A DNA stretch of 64,000 nucleotides from Spinacia oleracea (GCF_020520425.1 NC_079492.1:102025157-102089156); one strand, 5' to 3'. Shown: positions 34,519 through 48,306, counted from the first letter of the stretch. A program made the numbers and translations. The notes: a model not told the origin generated them from the sequence alone.

Positions 34519-37500
34519 ATGGAAGAAAACTGTATTTACAGAAACCCTAACTCATCAATTGAAGAACGAATCAAAGACCTCCTTTCTCGTATGACCCTGC
34601 AAGAGAAGCTCGCTCAAATGGCGCAAATCGAACGAACCGTCGCTTCTCCTACCTCTCTCAAAGATATTGGCATTGGTTACTTCTTATTCTTCGTTTTTCT
34701 CTCTCCTAGTGTTTCTGTTTTGCGTATTTTTTTAATCAGTTTCATGATTGCGTCTATTTTTACTTCAGGTAGTGTATTGAGTGCCGGTGGAAGTGCGCCT
34801 TTCGACAAGGCAGTGTCGTCTGATTGGGCTGATATGATTGATAATTTTCAGAAATTGGCCATGGAATCACGATTAGGGATTCCAATTATTTATGGTGTTG
34901 ATGCTGTTCATGGTAATAATAATGTTTATGGTGCTACCATTTTCCCTCACAATGTTAATCTTGGTGCCACTAGGTTGGTTGATTACTTCTTTTTTAAACT
35001 TAATTTTTTCAATTTTGTTTGGTTTTATGTGTGTGAAAACCGTGTTAATTTTAGGGATTGGATGCAGGGATGCTAATTTGGCTCATAGAATTGGTGCTGC
35101 AACTGCTTTGGAAGTTAGAGCTAGTGGAGCTCATTACACCTTTGCTCCCTGTGTAGCTGTAAGTAAATTAGCAGTAATTTTGCATAACATATTGCCCGAT
35201 TACTTAATTGGATGATGTGAATATAATGATACGGCTTACCCTAATACAGACTCATATATATAATAATATCGTATACTAGTACAATTAGGTGTATACTCTT
35301 AGTATCCTCTATTACACCCCCTCAATATGGTGGGGGAACCACGTTGAGATTGAACCTTAAAAACTCAAAACGCTGACAAACCCATCGGTTTGTAACTCGG
35401 TAGGGATATAATGTACAACTAAATCACCATGAGCAACACGATCCTTAACAAAATGATAATCTATTTTGATATTTTACTGCGATCATCTGAACCGGATTCA
35501 CGCCAAGATAAGACGCATAAACATTATCACAAAATAACTTCACGGGTGTGCGGATAACGATTCCCAACTCGGCTAACAAGGAACGAATCCAAAGTGTATC
35601 TTGTACTGTGTACGCAACAACGCGGTACTGTACTTCTGTAGAAGATTTGGAGACAGTGGGTTGCTTTTTCGAGCGCTAGGAAATGAGATTGCCTCCAAGA
35701 AAATTGCATAACCAGTAGTGGAACGACGGACAACCTCCCCAATCTGCATCTGAGTAGGCAATCATGATCGACACGTCTGTGGCGGGGAGAAGCCATAGAC
35801 CGAAGTCTTTTTACCTGTATATACGCTTAACAACCAACAAGTAAGATGTGCGGGGTGCATTCATAAATTGTGAAACTAAATGCAGAACATATGTAATATC
35901 AGGTCTTGTCATAGTCAAGTACTGTAAGGTCCCCAACCATACTGCGATACTGAGTAGGATCTACCCTCTGTATGAGAAAGTGTGGTTTGACTAGGAAGAG
36001 GGGTATGCACAGGTTTAGGTTTAGCAGTGTGCAGATGGATTCTGACACAAAAATAAACCCTTAGAAGTACGCACAACGTGCACTCCTAGGAAGAAGTGAA
36101 ATTACCTTATATCTTTCATAGCAGACTCGGCAAATAAAAGAGAAATGAATTTTGTGATCAAGGAAGCCGAGTTGCCTGTGACAATTATATCGTCAACATA
36201 ATGAAGAAGATGCATAATGTATTTCTCACGACAAAAAATAAACACAGAATTATCTTGTCACGACGAAAAACAAACATAAAATTATCTAATTGACAAGAAA
36301 AGAAGCCCTGTTGTAACAAACAAAAAACTGCTGAAGCGGAGATACCAAGCTCTAGGAGCCTGTTTCAAACCATAGATTGTTTTCCATAAGGATGAACGAA
36401 ACCTGCAGGTTGTTTCGTGTAGACCTCCTCAATTAGATCACCATGTAATAGGTACTTTTAACTTCTAATTGACGAATGACCCAATTATAGGAAAGAGCTA
36501 TAGACAGAACCAACCGAACAGTAGTTTTAACCACAAGGCTAAAAGTGACTAATCTATACCTTCTTGCTGGCCGAACCCAGACGAGCCTTAGGCCTAATGA
36601 CAGAACCATATTCGTGAGTATTTATTGTATATCCATTTTGTACCAACCAAGTTCTATGACGCATCAAATGGTACTAAATCCCAAATTTTGTTGACAAGCA
36701 TTGCATTAATCTCTTCCACCATAGATTTCCCTACAAACAAATTGTTAGTATCACGGGAAGCAAGAGCAACAACAACACTATTAGATGACAAAACATAATT
36801 TCATAATGATATACCTCGTGAGTTTTGTGTTTGGGCTTGTGTTTGGTTTTGGTTTGCACCCCCACCACGTCCTTTTTCCATGACCACTACAACCTTTACT
36901 ACAACCTTTACCACCTCCATGACCCCCATTATTGTTCTGAAATCCCTCAGAATTTCTCCGTGCAGTAGAGGTCGAAGATTGAGTCTTTGACTTGGTCGAG
37001 CCAGTATGAGTACTTGCCATAAACACCTGATTTGTTGCAAAACCCTGTTCCATAGCCTGGCGTCCTTTGGCGTCCTTTAACAATCTGTTCGTGATTCATT
37101 AATGCCCGACTAACCTCATCAAAAGTCAAGCAACCAGTAAAATGATAAATTATGTGGTCAATGCGTCATAATCTTAATCAAGACCCATCACAATGTGTAG
37201 AATTAAATCAAATCATGGGTAGAAATAGGAGCATTAATTGCAGCAAGGGAATCGTTAAGAATTTTTATGTCAGGTAAATAAGATTCCATCGACTATGATT
37301 CTTGCTTAACAACATTCTGCAACATTTTCAATTCTATAGAACGAGCCATACTAGCATTCATAAAACGAGATTTTAATCTTTCCCACACCAATGCAGAAAA
37401 CTTGACCTCATGTGTTTCAACAAGTATATCTTTAGACATCGTAGCAAATAACCATGCCCTAACAGTTTGATTAATTCTCAACCAATGATAATAATCCGGA

Positions 37501-40500
37501 TTCACGGTTTCTCTATTTAAATTATCAATTATATAAACATTGGGCATAGAAATCGAACCATCAAGCATGCCTAATAATCCATGAGAAACTAGAAAAGATT
37601 CAAATTGAGTACGCCATGGTAAATAATCCTCCACTGTGCTAAGAACGGTTGTAACAATACTTTTAATATGAGGTCGAAATTATCAAATTGGAAGACAATT
37701 CAGCAAGATTTTGAGCGTACAGGGAAAACCAGGTGGTCTACCATACCCACTCCGTGTCAACGATTGTGGGAGAAGACCATGTCCTCCCGTAAATGTAGGG
37801 CCGCCATAATTTGTTGATGACGAAGTGGACGCAAAGTCGTGTGCAATTCCTCCAGCAAATTGTGAATTTGAGCCACGAACTCCATTAATAGGAGGGGTTG
37901 GAATAGAAATCAACACCACTGGAATACCCACCGGAAAACCCGCCTGTGCCACCGAAAACTACACCATAACCACCAGCAAGCTGCGTAGAGGAAGCGTAAT
38001 AAAGGCGGCGTGGAGATGGGTGCGTCGGTTGCCACGTGAAGGTGGTTGCATATTGTTGGTCACCAGTTGCTTGGGGTTACATCAGACCTATCACCGGTGT
38101 GCCATTGGTGGTGCGTGGCTGCGAACCGGACGGAGACTGCACGATTCCTAGGGCTGGGTTGCGCAGGGGTGGAAGGTGTGTCCGTCGATGTTGTCAATGG
38201 TGAGGTCGATGTTGTCAATCGTTCGAAAACTTGAAGATTTCTACATTACGAACAACTAAGCTAATGTAATAACCAATGCATTGATCTTGAAGTTGTATAT
38301 AGTTCCGGTGGCGAAATGATTTTGTAGCCGTTATTAAGTTTAAAGTTTTTCAGTAGGAATTATGTCGGATAATATGCAAGTATGTAACGATAAAGCTGTG
38401 GAGTTAAGAAAATCCATATGTTTGACACGTCGACTTAGAAAGCCACAAATTGTTCCTTGGGGGGGGCTGCATCCCCTCATCAGAATTCAGAAACCCCCCC
38501 CCCCCCCTCTCTCAAAAAAAAAAAAAAAGATTAACAAGAAGAGAGGGAGAACTGAGAAGTATGCACTCAATAGGAAATCTTGATACGCTTACTTTCCCGG
38601 CCACAATAGTGATGGGTCAATAGCATGGAAGATCTGAGTACGAGTTCATGACTTGATAATGAGCCCTGGGCCTAGGCGACGAGTGCAGCGGCCTAGGGTC
38701 CAAGGCGGGAAGGGGGCCCAAAATTTATACTGCCTGCAAATTTGTACTTATAAATAAATGAACATAGGAAGTCATCAAATGCAATACAGCAAGCGGTAAA
38801 TTGTGATTATGAGCTCCTCAATTTGAGGGTCGTGTGTGGTTCGATCCTCCTTGACCCCTTGTAACAGACATGTTTTATTTTTTGGTAAATCAACAGACAT
38901 GTTTTTGTCTCTACTCTTTTTCAAGTATCATTCAATTTACGGTTTTTTCATGAAATGCCCCTGAGGTTTCACGAAATTCACCAAATACCCCTGCGTGTTT
39001 CAAAATACATAATATACCCCTATTTTTTTCATACTGTTCACCAAATACCCTTATTTTGACTTTCCGTTAGTCCTCCGTTAAGTCATGTTTATAATTCACC
39101 AATTGCACATATTTATAAACTTTTTGCACAATATACACTTATTTGTAAATTTGTTTGCACCAAATACCCAAATAGTGAAGAGCATAGGTTAAGGCTGGGT
39201 GAGGAGGCTCCGATATATCTTCAGTAACAACAGCCATATCGATACTCATCCCGCAAATATCATCTTCCCTGTTGAAGCTGTCATTACCAGTACCAAACTC
39301 AACACCATCCAAGGGACAATTGAAACAGACACCTCCATCATTCACCATATGTCCAAATTCTACCTCTTGAAGGTACCCATCATCTTTAGTAATCTTACAA
39401 TGACAATCAATCTTGTAAATGCTATCATTATCTGCAGAACCAATGGTAGGACGCCAAAATTCCTCTGCAGGGAAATAACTATTATCCCAGGCATCTTTTA
39501 GTATCCTATCATCACACTTATTTTTTTTTTGGGAACTTCTGGAATTCCATAGGCGTGTTATTCCACCAGAAATTCCATCCAGCGAAAAGAGGGTAATCCC
39601 CTTTACAATAAGCACCATAATCAGCTCCTAGATCTTCAAGCCACCCCGTAATGGCGGTTAATGTGGAGCTAATATCCATCCCAAAAGGATCAGCAGGCAA
39701 CAATTCACGAATGTCCCTATCCTCTGAACCACCATGAACCATATTCTCTTTAGGAAGATGGACCGGAAAGATCCGATGCAAAAAATTCAAAGCCATCCCC
39801 AAAATAACAACAAATCAACAAACTCTCTCCTCCAACAATCAACCCGAGCAAATATACGATGTAGCCGCCTCCCAAATATGGTTCTGAACATTATGAATCG
39901 AAACCCTAGAAACTGTAGCTGACAATGGCGGTGGCGAAATCAATGGAGATGGCGGTGGCGGCAACATTACCAGATTAGACCCAGGACTCGGAGGAGGATA
40001 TGGGTTTAAGGTTGGATTCGAATCAGGAGGCGGGTACGGATTCGTGTTGGGGTTAGTGCTAATCAATGGGCTAGACATATTATTGTTTTTTAACAGAGCA
40101 AAAATGGCAGGAGTGAGAAAATGGAGTGAAGAAGATGATGAAATAGGAAATTGGGAATCTGGGATGAAGATGAATGGGTCTAGGAACAGGAGAGGAGAGA
40201 AGAGAAGAAGTGTTTTTTTATTTTTTTTTATTTTTAAGTGAATTGTAGAATATTGGATGAGTAAGGGTATAAAGGTAAAATAACACTAACGGAACATTAA
40301 CGGTCGTTAAGTTCAAGGGTATTTGGTGCAAAATAAGTTTAAATAGGGGTATATTATGTATTTTGAAACACGTAGGGGTATTTGGTGAATTTCGTGAAAC
40401 CTCATGGGCATATCATGAAAAAACCGTTCAATTTATTTTAAAATGTCTTTCCTATATTTGTTTTTGACATCTTTATGCCTCTTTATCTCTTTTCCATTCT

Positions 40501-43500
40501 CATATTGGTAGAATTTTCTTTCACCTGTAATTATTTTATATTTTATTCATTTTCTCATATTCATAAAAATGTTTATTTTATTTGCACTTTGTAACCATGA
40601 AGGTAACTAACTAAACTAAGTCACATAGTGGTAGTGGGTATATTAACAGGTAAAAAGTGAAAACCTTTAGTGCCATGAAGTATTATCGGAAGTACTTCAT
40701 ACTAACATTTCTACTCGTTCTTCTGTTTTACCATTATAAAAAAAAAATAGTTTCTTCTTTTTTACGTTAGAATACATTCAAAGCACTCCGTATATATTTG
40801 TGAGGTTTTATCAGATTTAATAGATTATATAATACTACATTATATAAATTACTTCGTTACAAGGGGCCCTGATCTCTTACTTTGCCTAGGGCCCATGAAT
40901 TGTCAGGAACGGGGCTGTTGATAATTGGGACTTTGGGAGGAACACAGAAAGTGATGGAATTCCATTGCTTAAATACAAGTATACAACTATAGTGTCCAAC
41001 TATTGTCATAATAAGTATTTCGTATCTCTTTGTAGTGCTTACTGCTTATGTATCTTGTGATTCTTGTCTCTTTCTGAAAAATATGAAGTTGGTCTTCTAA
41101 CAGGTCTGCAGAGATCCGAGATGGGGAAGATGCTATGAGTGTTATAGCGAAGACACTGAAATTGTGAGGAAGATGACTTCCATTGTATCAGGGTTGCAGG
41201 GGGATCCACCAAAAGGACACCCAAACGGTTATCCGTTTCTGAAAGGAAGGTGAGGGAAAAGTCAGTTTTCAACCAATCCTTTCATAATATTAGAATATAT
41301 TGTAGCATAGATTACAGTAGACCGTAGTGCCTTATGGTTCAATTTGGTACGATTTTGGAGTCTGAAGATTAGTATCCTTTTTCATTTATGTTTTCTTTTT
41401 GGTTTGTATTTTGTTCCAGAAAGAATGCCATTGCTTGTGCGAAACACTTTGTTGGTGATGGAGGAACACACAAAGGTGTAAATGAGGGGAATACAATCTC
41501 TTCATATGAAGATTTAGAGAGGATTCATATGGCACCTTATCTAGATTGTATTTCTCAGGGAGTTTGCACTGTCATGGCCTCCTATACCAGTTGGAATGAG
41601 AGAAAGCTACATGCTGATCGCTTTCTTCTCACTGAGGTCCTTAAAGATAAGCTAGGATTCAAGGTATATGGTCATATTTACGTTAATTTATATAAGCTTA
41701 TGTTGCCTCATTTTTGTTTAAGTGGGGTAAGGGGGGGTAGGACGTTCGCAACCTTACTCCTGCAATTTGCAGAGAGGTTGTTTCCAATTGACCCAAAAGA
41801 GATTACGGGACGACAACGGGATGACCATCTTCTACTTCATGGAAAGGAAGCGAAGAGGTTTTAAGGGCCATTTTGATTTAGTCCATACATTCCACAGCCA
41901 AAAGAACAAATGAATCTTTGGCTCCATCAGAAGTGGACATTGGACATTTGTTTAAGTAACTCAAGAAAATGCTTTACCTTGGATATTATTTTACTTTTGG
42001 AACTATTGATTCTACCCTTGCTCCTTGTTTCCCTTTAGATAAACCATTTAGAAGCTGTGCTACCCTATCATTTACCACAATGAGCCTTGCTTAGAATGCT
42101 TACCTTCTTCTACTAGCCCTGATAAATGTGACACTGACAAATCCTGCTTTTATTTTACATAAGTTTTAATTTGGAAGCTTGTGTATGTGTTTCAACTGGG
42201 AGATGTTCAGATTGTTCACCATCCTGGTTTCCACTGCAGGGATTTGTAATTTCAGATTGGGAAGGCATTGATAGACTCTGTGTACCTCAAGGTGCAGACT
42301 TTCGCTTCGGCATTACAGCTGCTGTTAATGCAGGAATTGACATGGTAAGTGGTAGGACACTAAATTGTAGAACTTAGTTTTTCTTATATTTGCATCTTCC
42401 AAGTTCCAACCATGATGAAGTAAGCGTCATGCAGGTAATGGTACCTTTTAAGTACGAAAAGTATCTAGAGGACTTGACCTATCTTGTGGATTCAAAAGAC
42501 ATACCGTTGTCTAGGATTGACGATGCTGTTGAACGGATTCTTAGGGTAAAATTCGTTGCAGGCCTTTTTGAGCACCCTTACACTGACCGGTCATTGCTGG
42601 ATACAGTTGGCTGCAAGGTTAGTTTTTTTTTTGCATTTATGTCTTCCTTATTTTTCTTGAAGTTTTGGATTTACCTCAATGAGAAATTAAATAGGTTGTT
42701 TTTTCTGATTTTTTATTTTTATTTTGAAGTGGCTTTCCTTTAATCTCTTTACTGGATTTTGAAAGGCTTGGATCACATACTATTAGATTTTTAATATCTA
42801 GCCATTCCTACTATTTTTGCAGCTTGCAGAAATAAATATATTCTTATGGACTGTATTAAGCGGTTCTCTAAACACCATCTTTTGTTCCAAATTTGTGTTC
42901 CCATTTCTTACTTATCGTTGGTAAATAGTGCTTTGGTACTTTCAAACTGTCTATTTAATTTATTTCTGGGATAAGAATGATCTCCTAGCTCATTACAACG
43001 ATGACCTGCGTTTGTGACAGATGTCACTGCCACTGGGCATGGGGAAATTTCCCAAAGAGGTCTAGCTACATGGAAAGCATGACCTAATGGTTGGTTGGAA
43101 CTTGGAACTGTTGGAAGGCTTTTCACTTTCTGTAATGTGGTGTTAACCCCGTCATATAAAAGCATCCTAAGAAACCTACTTTATTTTGTTTGGTAGTATT
43201 CTAAAGACTTTAAGCCTGGGCGGGGTGGTGAAGGGAGCATTTGTGTCTTTCTTACATGTTCTGTATGTCAATCAATGGATGCCACTCCCCTTGCAGCACT
43301 TTTTGACGTAGCTCTTTGGACAACAATGTTAAACTTTACTTTGATTGTTACCCTAGGACCTTTTATACCATCACATGACATCACAAGAAAAATGCGTCAT
43401 TTATGATATCAATCAGTTATTATATTTTTATGAAATCATTGTCTCCATTCTAAATTAATCTTCATTGCTTATGGTTTATCCACTGGCATAGATCTAGAAG

Positions 43501-44490
43501 TAAAGAACTAACTGCTCGACTTTCTGTCAGTTGCATCGCGAGCTAGCACGTGAAGCAGTCCGGAAGTCTTTGGTGCTCCTCAAAAACGGGAAAGACCCTA
43601 AATATCCATTCCTTCCGCTGGGCAGGAATGCCAGAAAAGTTCTTGTTGCTGGAACACATGCCAACAATCTTGGATATCAATGTGGTGGGTGGACTATAAC
43701 TTGGTACGGCCTTAGTGGCAGAGTTACTATTGGTACGTATTTCTTCATTTCTTGGACAAGATGTTGTTCCTTGCATCTTTTGTACTTGTGTTGCCGATCT
43801 TGTTAGCTTTTTGTGTGCTGCTTTGCACTGTTATTAATTGTACTAAAAAGATTGTTATCTCTATACACTTCTACCGATATTAATGATGCACTTGTATAGT
43901 TGTATGTATATTACTTAATGATACTATTCACTTTAATTTTATTGAAAATAAACATTGATTTCAGAGTTTCAGACTAATACATCATCTGTGCTCCAGGCAC
44001 TACCATTTTGGATGCTATTAAACAAGCCGTTGGAGACAACACTCAAGTGATATATGAAGAGTTTCCATCACGTGACACCTTAGCAAGAGAAGATTTTGAT
44101 TTTGCCATTGTTGCTGCTGGTGAAGCTCCATACGCAGAATTCACAGGGGACAATTCGGTGCTCAATGTTCCCTTGAATGGAGCTGATGTAATTAGTGCAG
44201 TTGCAGATAAAATTCCTACACTTGTCATTCTGGTTTCTGGAAGGCCTTTAGTTTTAGAGCCTTGGCTTTTGGGAAAAATCGATGCTTTGGTTGCTGCATT
44301 TTTACCTGGAAGTGAAGGAGATGGAGTAACTGATGTTCTTTTTGGAGATTATGAATTTGAGGGTCTTCTCCCTGTGACATGGTTTAAAAGTGTTGATCAA
44401 CTGCCTATGACGGCTGGACAGAATTCATACGATCCTTTATTCCCCTTGGGTTTTGGGTTGAAAACCAACAACGGAAAACATGTAATTTGA
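34519..44490 (+). CDS. Glycoside hydrolase family 3 beta-glucosidase / glucan exohydrolase-like
   Basis: Nine exons join in frame: 34519-34675, 34769-34973, 35068-35158, 41104-41249, 41420-41663, 42240-42344, 42435-42617, 43531-43732, 43997-44490, giving 608 residues with GT-AG introns throughout. The family removes terminal glucose from beta-glucans and glucosides. [20 protein letters not shown] and [11 protein letters not shown] are hallmark motifs. The nucleophile is Asp287 in GFVISDWEG and the acid/base is probably Glu492 in APYAEFTGD, close to D285 and E491 of barley exohydrolase ExoI. The ATG at 34519 has a good context (GCGCCATGG). No signal peptide is seen, unlike secreted relatives, so location is open. 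Intron 3 is 5945 bp and filled with TEs. No break was found in the coding sequence. Confidence 0.95.
35211..38000 (-). mobile_element. Degenerate copia retrotransposon inside GH3 intron 3
   Basis: On the minus strand gag starts near 37952 ([14 protein letters not shown], then [21 protein letters not shown] and [18 protein letters not shown] at 37634-37293). A Gly/Lys-rich region (36781-37083) follows, then directly the start of reverse transcriptase ([16 protein letters not shown] near 36700) and RNase H-like scraps ([14 protein letters not shown], 35573-35761). Protease and integrase are missing, so it is internally deleted. A polypurine tract reading TTGAGGGGGTG on the minus strand (about 35315-35330) leads into a short 3' LTR of about 110 bp. 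Many stops and frameshifts are present. It is transcribed only as part of the host intron. Confidence 0.75.
38001..38939. other. GH3 intron 3 sequence with homopolymer tracts
   Basis: No gene. A run of C then A lies at 38495-38528. A stretch around GAGCCCTGGGCCTAGGCGACG (38650) and its partner near 40865 (GGGGCCCTGATCTC ... CCTAGGGCCC) suggests an older repeat into which the MULE inserted; the pairing is weak. Confidence 0.4.
38940..40426 (-). mobile_element. Mutator-like element with long TIRs carrying a coding fragment (Pack-MULE type)
   Basis: Inverted repeats of about 150 bp start CGGTTTTTTCATGA on both sides and share TTTCACGAAATTCACC and TTTCAAAATACATAAT. An exact 9-bp duplication TTCAATTTA flanks the element (38931-38939 and 40427-40435), the hallmark of MULEs. 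There is no MURA transposase; instead a 0.9-kb minus-strand coding region fills the interior. It lies entirely in GH3 intron 3. Confidence 0.92.
39139..40078 (-). pseudogene. Coding region captured in the MULE, unknown function
   Basis: The ATG at 40078 gives a Pro-rich N-terminus ([18 protein letters not shown]) ending at 39839. Another frame, from about 39796, reads [18 protein letters not shown] and [19 protein letters not shown] to the A-rich tract near 39525. There the frame shifts, and the reading goes on as [35 protein letters not shown] and so on to a stop at 39139. It looks like one spliced or captured plant gene of about 300 residues with a frameshift in a ten-base homopolymer. I do not recognise the family. 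Orientation is opposite to the host gene, so it cannot be read from the GH3 transcript. Confidence 0.5.
40436..41103. other. End of GH3 intron 3
   Basis: AT-rich with no gene. The intron closes with the acceptor TTCTAACAG at 41103. Confidence 0.6.
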
Positions 44491-47400
44491 TGATTTTGAG
44501 TATCAAGAATCGCTACAGGTGTTGTATTTTTTGATAAAGAAAGAATATTTTTGTGAAATAATAAGAGCTTTTATTATTCGTCGATAATTCGTGTATTTAT
44601 CCTTCTGGTTTAACTCATTCCCGCCGGTCCGAAGCAGCACAATTATGATGTTGATTCATTAGTGCGTTTCAATGGATTCGGAACATACATGTCCATCAGT
44701 TTGAACTCACAGTTATTGTCTATGATTACACTAATGTATCGGTCCGTTATAATGTGACCTGAATCGTCATTTTCAGGATTCCAACTGTCAAAGAAAAAGG
44801 ATCATGAAGTCATCATCGTTTGGTGCTCTAATAAAGTGAGCCTCAGTCGCCAAATCAGTTTTGGTATGTCTATTTTTATCTGCCCTCTAGCTTTCTAAAT
44901 GGTGCCTTCATTATACTGTTCTGTTACAAAGTCCATTCCCTCTTTCACATTTGTGATTTGTGAATATGTGATGAAGGTTTTCATCATTCATTGACATGAA
45001 ACTAGTGCTTTGCCATTTGTGTTTCCTTTTAAAGAAATTTTACCTCGCAATGGTGTCCTGACTCTTTTTCTCTCATCTGTTATCCCGACTTCTGATTTTT
45101 TATGCCGGTGATTTTCTGGTTTGAAAATTACTCATAGAATAAAGTAGTCTCACCTTTATTTGTGCATGTTGCAAAGAAAAACTTATTGGAGATGAAGTGA
45201 GCATTTTTTAATTTCTATAGTTGAGTTTTATGCTCTATGAACAGAACTTACTGCATGTACAACACAGACGTGAGGTAGGCTTGTATGACATCTGATGGTG
45301 AAATATGAGCTTGCCTGCTTTCTGGCCTCAGCTAGTTACTTGTCTAATCATTGAAGATGAACATGCAATGCAACTGGGACTACATCTTAGTGTTTGTAAG
45401 TTGGTTAGGCATGAGTATTTTCTGTGGAAACGACCTTTGTAATGGATATTTGTTAGTAAGGGGGAAGGAATCCGGTCCTTACCGCGTTGGAATTAAAGGT
45501 TCACTAGATTGCTGCAATCATAATAACAGGACGGGATAACTTCCTGTGAAGGTGGTTCTGTGACAGTTATCGTGATCATGAAGAGGTTAGGTATCATCAA
45601 TTTGAACCTTAGGTGAGTAATTGGCCTCTTTGGTTAATGGGTCATACACTGTAGTAGGTTTTTGGGTGAGTAATTGGCTTCTTTGGTTAATGGGTCAAAG
45701 TATTTAATACCTGGGGAATGATTTCGGTACATCAAATTTTGATTTAGGCACACCTGGTGTGAGCACTACTGCTCTATTTGTGAGCAGGTGCACCAAAATC
45801 AGTTTTCGTACATATACATTGTTTAGTTGTAAACCCACTCGTGATTAGACTATACTAACTACAAGTACATTATTAATGTGCAATAGTGGCAATTACGTCA
45901 TGAATGAATGCATCATCACGATAATAAAGGGCCGTGTATGCGTAAAGCATAAAGCATTTTGCTTTGTCTCCCTGAACTATGTCAGTTTTTGAGCCATAGG
46001 CTTGAGTGATGAGTCTTTAATCGCTTTTGTTTTTAATGTAAATAGGTTATGCCGTACAGACCGATTGCAAAAGATCGTGATGTTTTCATGAATAAATAAA
46101 CTATGAAAAAGTAGGCAGTGACATGCTAGTGGAATTGGATTTAGTTACTCCTAATACAGGACGATTTAGTGGAAATGATTCGTTAGGAAAATGGATGGAG
46201 TTGTCAAATCTCTTTTTTTTTGTTAGTTTCCTTGTATTTTGATCACCGACAACAACAATAAAGCCTTTGTCCCAAAATCTTTTGGGGTCGGCCAACATGA
46301 ATGTATTTTGATCATCATTTATAAAAAATCATAGGAGTACTTTTTTCACTCCTATAATTTAAGAAATTGGGTACAAGGAGAGGGAGATGTGAATCATCTA
46401 CAGTATCTAAGTAAGGAATTTAGGAAGTTTCTAAAAGGGTATGCTTAGGTATTTGCAGTGCAAAAGAAAATATGGGGTAAGTAAAACTTTATTAAATGGT
46501 AAACATTGTGATATTTTTAGCGAAATAATACTTTATCCCATCTCCTACTTTCATTCTCAAATGGAAGAGTGACTTTCCGTTTGACAAAGTATGATTTTCA
46601 GCATGGCTGCCTGTGATAGAAAGGATGAGACTGAGTTCTTCTATGCTGGAGTTAATTTAGGAAACCATATATTTTCCAACTAGATTTGCCATCTCTGGGT
46701 TCCTATGATTCTATGAAATAAATAGTGCAAAAGAAGAGGAGGAAAAGGCAACCAACTGGAATCTTATTGAGTGCGTTTTGACAAAGCCAACCTCTCCCAA
46801 GTATCCAATGCCATGGTCATTTCTTTCTTTTGTGCCGAATGTCTTTTCGCATTAATCTTGTGGTTGAATATAGCCGTTTAGCTTAAGGCTTACAGTATGC
46901 TGAAAGGACGTTTCTATCTCATTCTGAAGTAGAGATGCAGCTACTGCTCATGACATGGAGAGTTAATGTTTTGATGAAGAGAGTTGCTTAGTTGAATAAT
47001 TAAGCCAAAAATGGATGTAACTTCATATGTGAATGTGGCAGAATCACCGGGAAACGCTAATTTGGGAGAACACTAATTTGTAGCTATTAAATATGTGCCC
47101 CTATGTTTGAAACATAGCGGATACATGACACGTCAGATTCTAGAGGAGTCTGTGCATGCATGACGATGTCTGTGCATAGGCATTCAGGGTAGCTGTTGCT
47201 TGATGATAAACTGGCGAACTTCAAAGAGAACAATGTCATAGATTAATTGTCATTGATCATGATATTGAGTCAATGTCCTCATCATACCATATTAGCATTA
47301 CACCCGCTATAATGGTAATTTTGTGACTAAACCCGCTGAGGTTGAGAGATCCATTTGTTCTTTCCTTCTTGACTCATGCTAAGTTAATTATCTATATAAC

Positions 47401-48260
47401 TATCGGCTGATGACGTATTATAATCTTGTATGCATGCTGATTGACTCTATGCTTGCTAAAGCAGAGTCTGTGAAACCAGAATATTTTGTACCATTTATGA
47501 TCATAAGTCAAATTAGGGCAAATTCCCTGAGCAAGGATCTTCCATGTTATAATATGAGAGATTCAGAATTTTCTGTATCTACTAATCTACTATATCATGG
47601 TGATTCTTCCTTGAAATTCGTATATTGACTAAATTTCAGCTAGTAAATGACATCACCACTCGCACCATACACAGTTACACACACAGACTGAGGGACAACC
47701 AAATCTATGCTGGTGAATTTTATAAAAATCAACAGCATCCAAGAACGTCAAGGCTTCTAACTAATGTTTCAGGCCCTGTCAAGGCCTTTACCAGTAGTGG
47801 CTCTTTGCAAATTTATGCCCTCATTCTCCCTTTTATATACTTTGTTTTATTTGACTAATTCTGACAAAGATTCTATACTATCCTAGTAAGAAGGCACTAC
47901 TGTACAAGTATACGAATGGATAGAAAATAGCATCTGCCTATTGTGTCTACAATTCTGCATCATAGATATCCCAAATTGATTAGCACTCTCACTTCCTCCC
48001 GAGTTTTATGATGAGTTCCTGACTTATTAATCTATCCTGATAAACTCTATTTACACAACAATACATAATGTATTTCTGAAAATTCAGAAGTCTGTATACT
48101 AAGCTGTCAGTTTCCTTTGATAAACTCTATTTGCACAACAATACATAACATATTTCTCAAATATCCAGTATAGTTGTCATTGTTCACTAGCATCGTTGAT
48201 GCCCTTGAGTTTTCCTCCAAATGCTTTCCTCTATCTAATTTCATTTGATATTTGGATTGA
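44491..48260. other. Intergenic region downstream of GH3, first half
   Basis: The GH3 3' untranslated region must lie at the start; AATAATAAG near 44558 is a possible poly(A) signal. I see only short ORFs without domains. A fold-back of about 60 bp is at 45745-45805 (GATTTAGGCACACCT and AGGTGCACCAAAATC). A phrase CCCAAAATCTTTTGGGGTCGG near 46271 resembles a motif found in dispersed plant repeats. Confidence 0.4.
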
Positions 48261-48266
48261 CTATAC

Positions 48267-48306
<40 letters not shown>

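Noticed and set aside
38640..40920. An outer element around the MULE with GGGCC-rich ends
   Set aside because: The two ends pair only loosely and no target duplication was seen; kept as a note only.
45745..45805. A small fold-back that could be a microRNA hairpin or MITE
   Set aside because: Only about 15 bp pair imperfectly and no duplication flanks it.
47410..47858. Two ORFs of 72 and 77 codons in the intergenic region
   Set aside because: No domain, no splice context and ordinary length for chance frames in AT-rich DNA.
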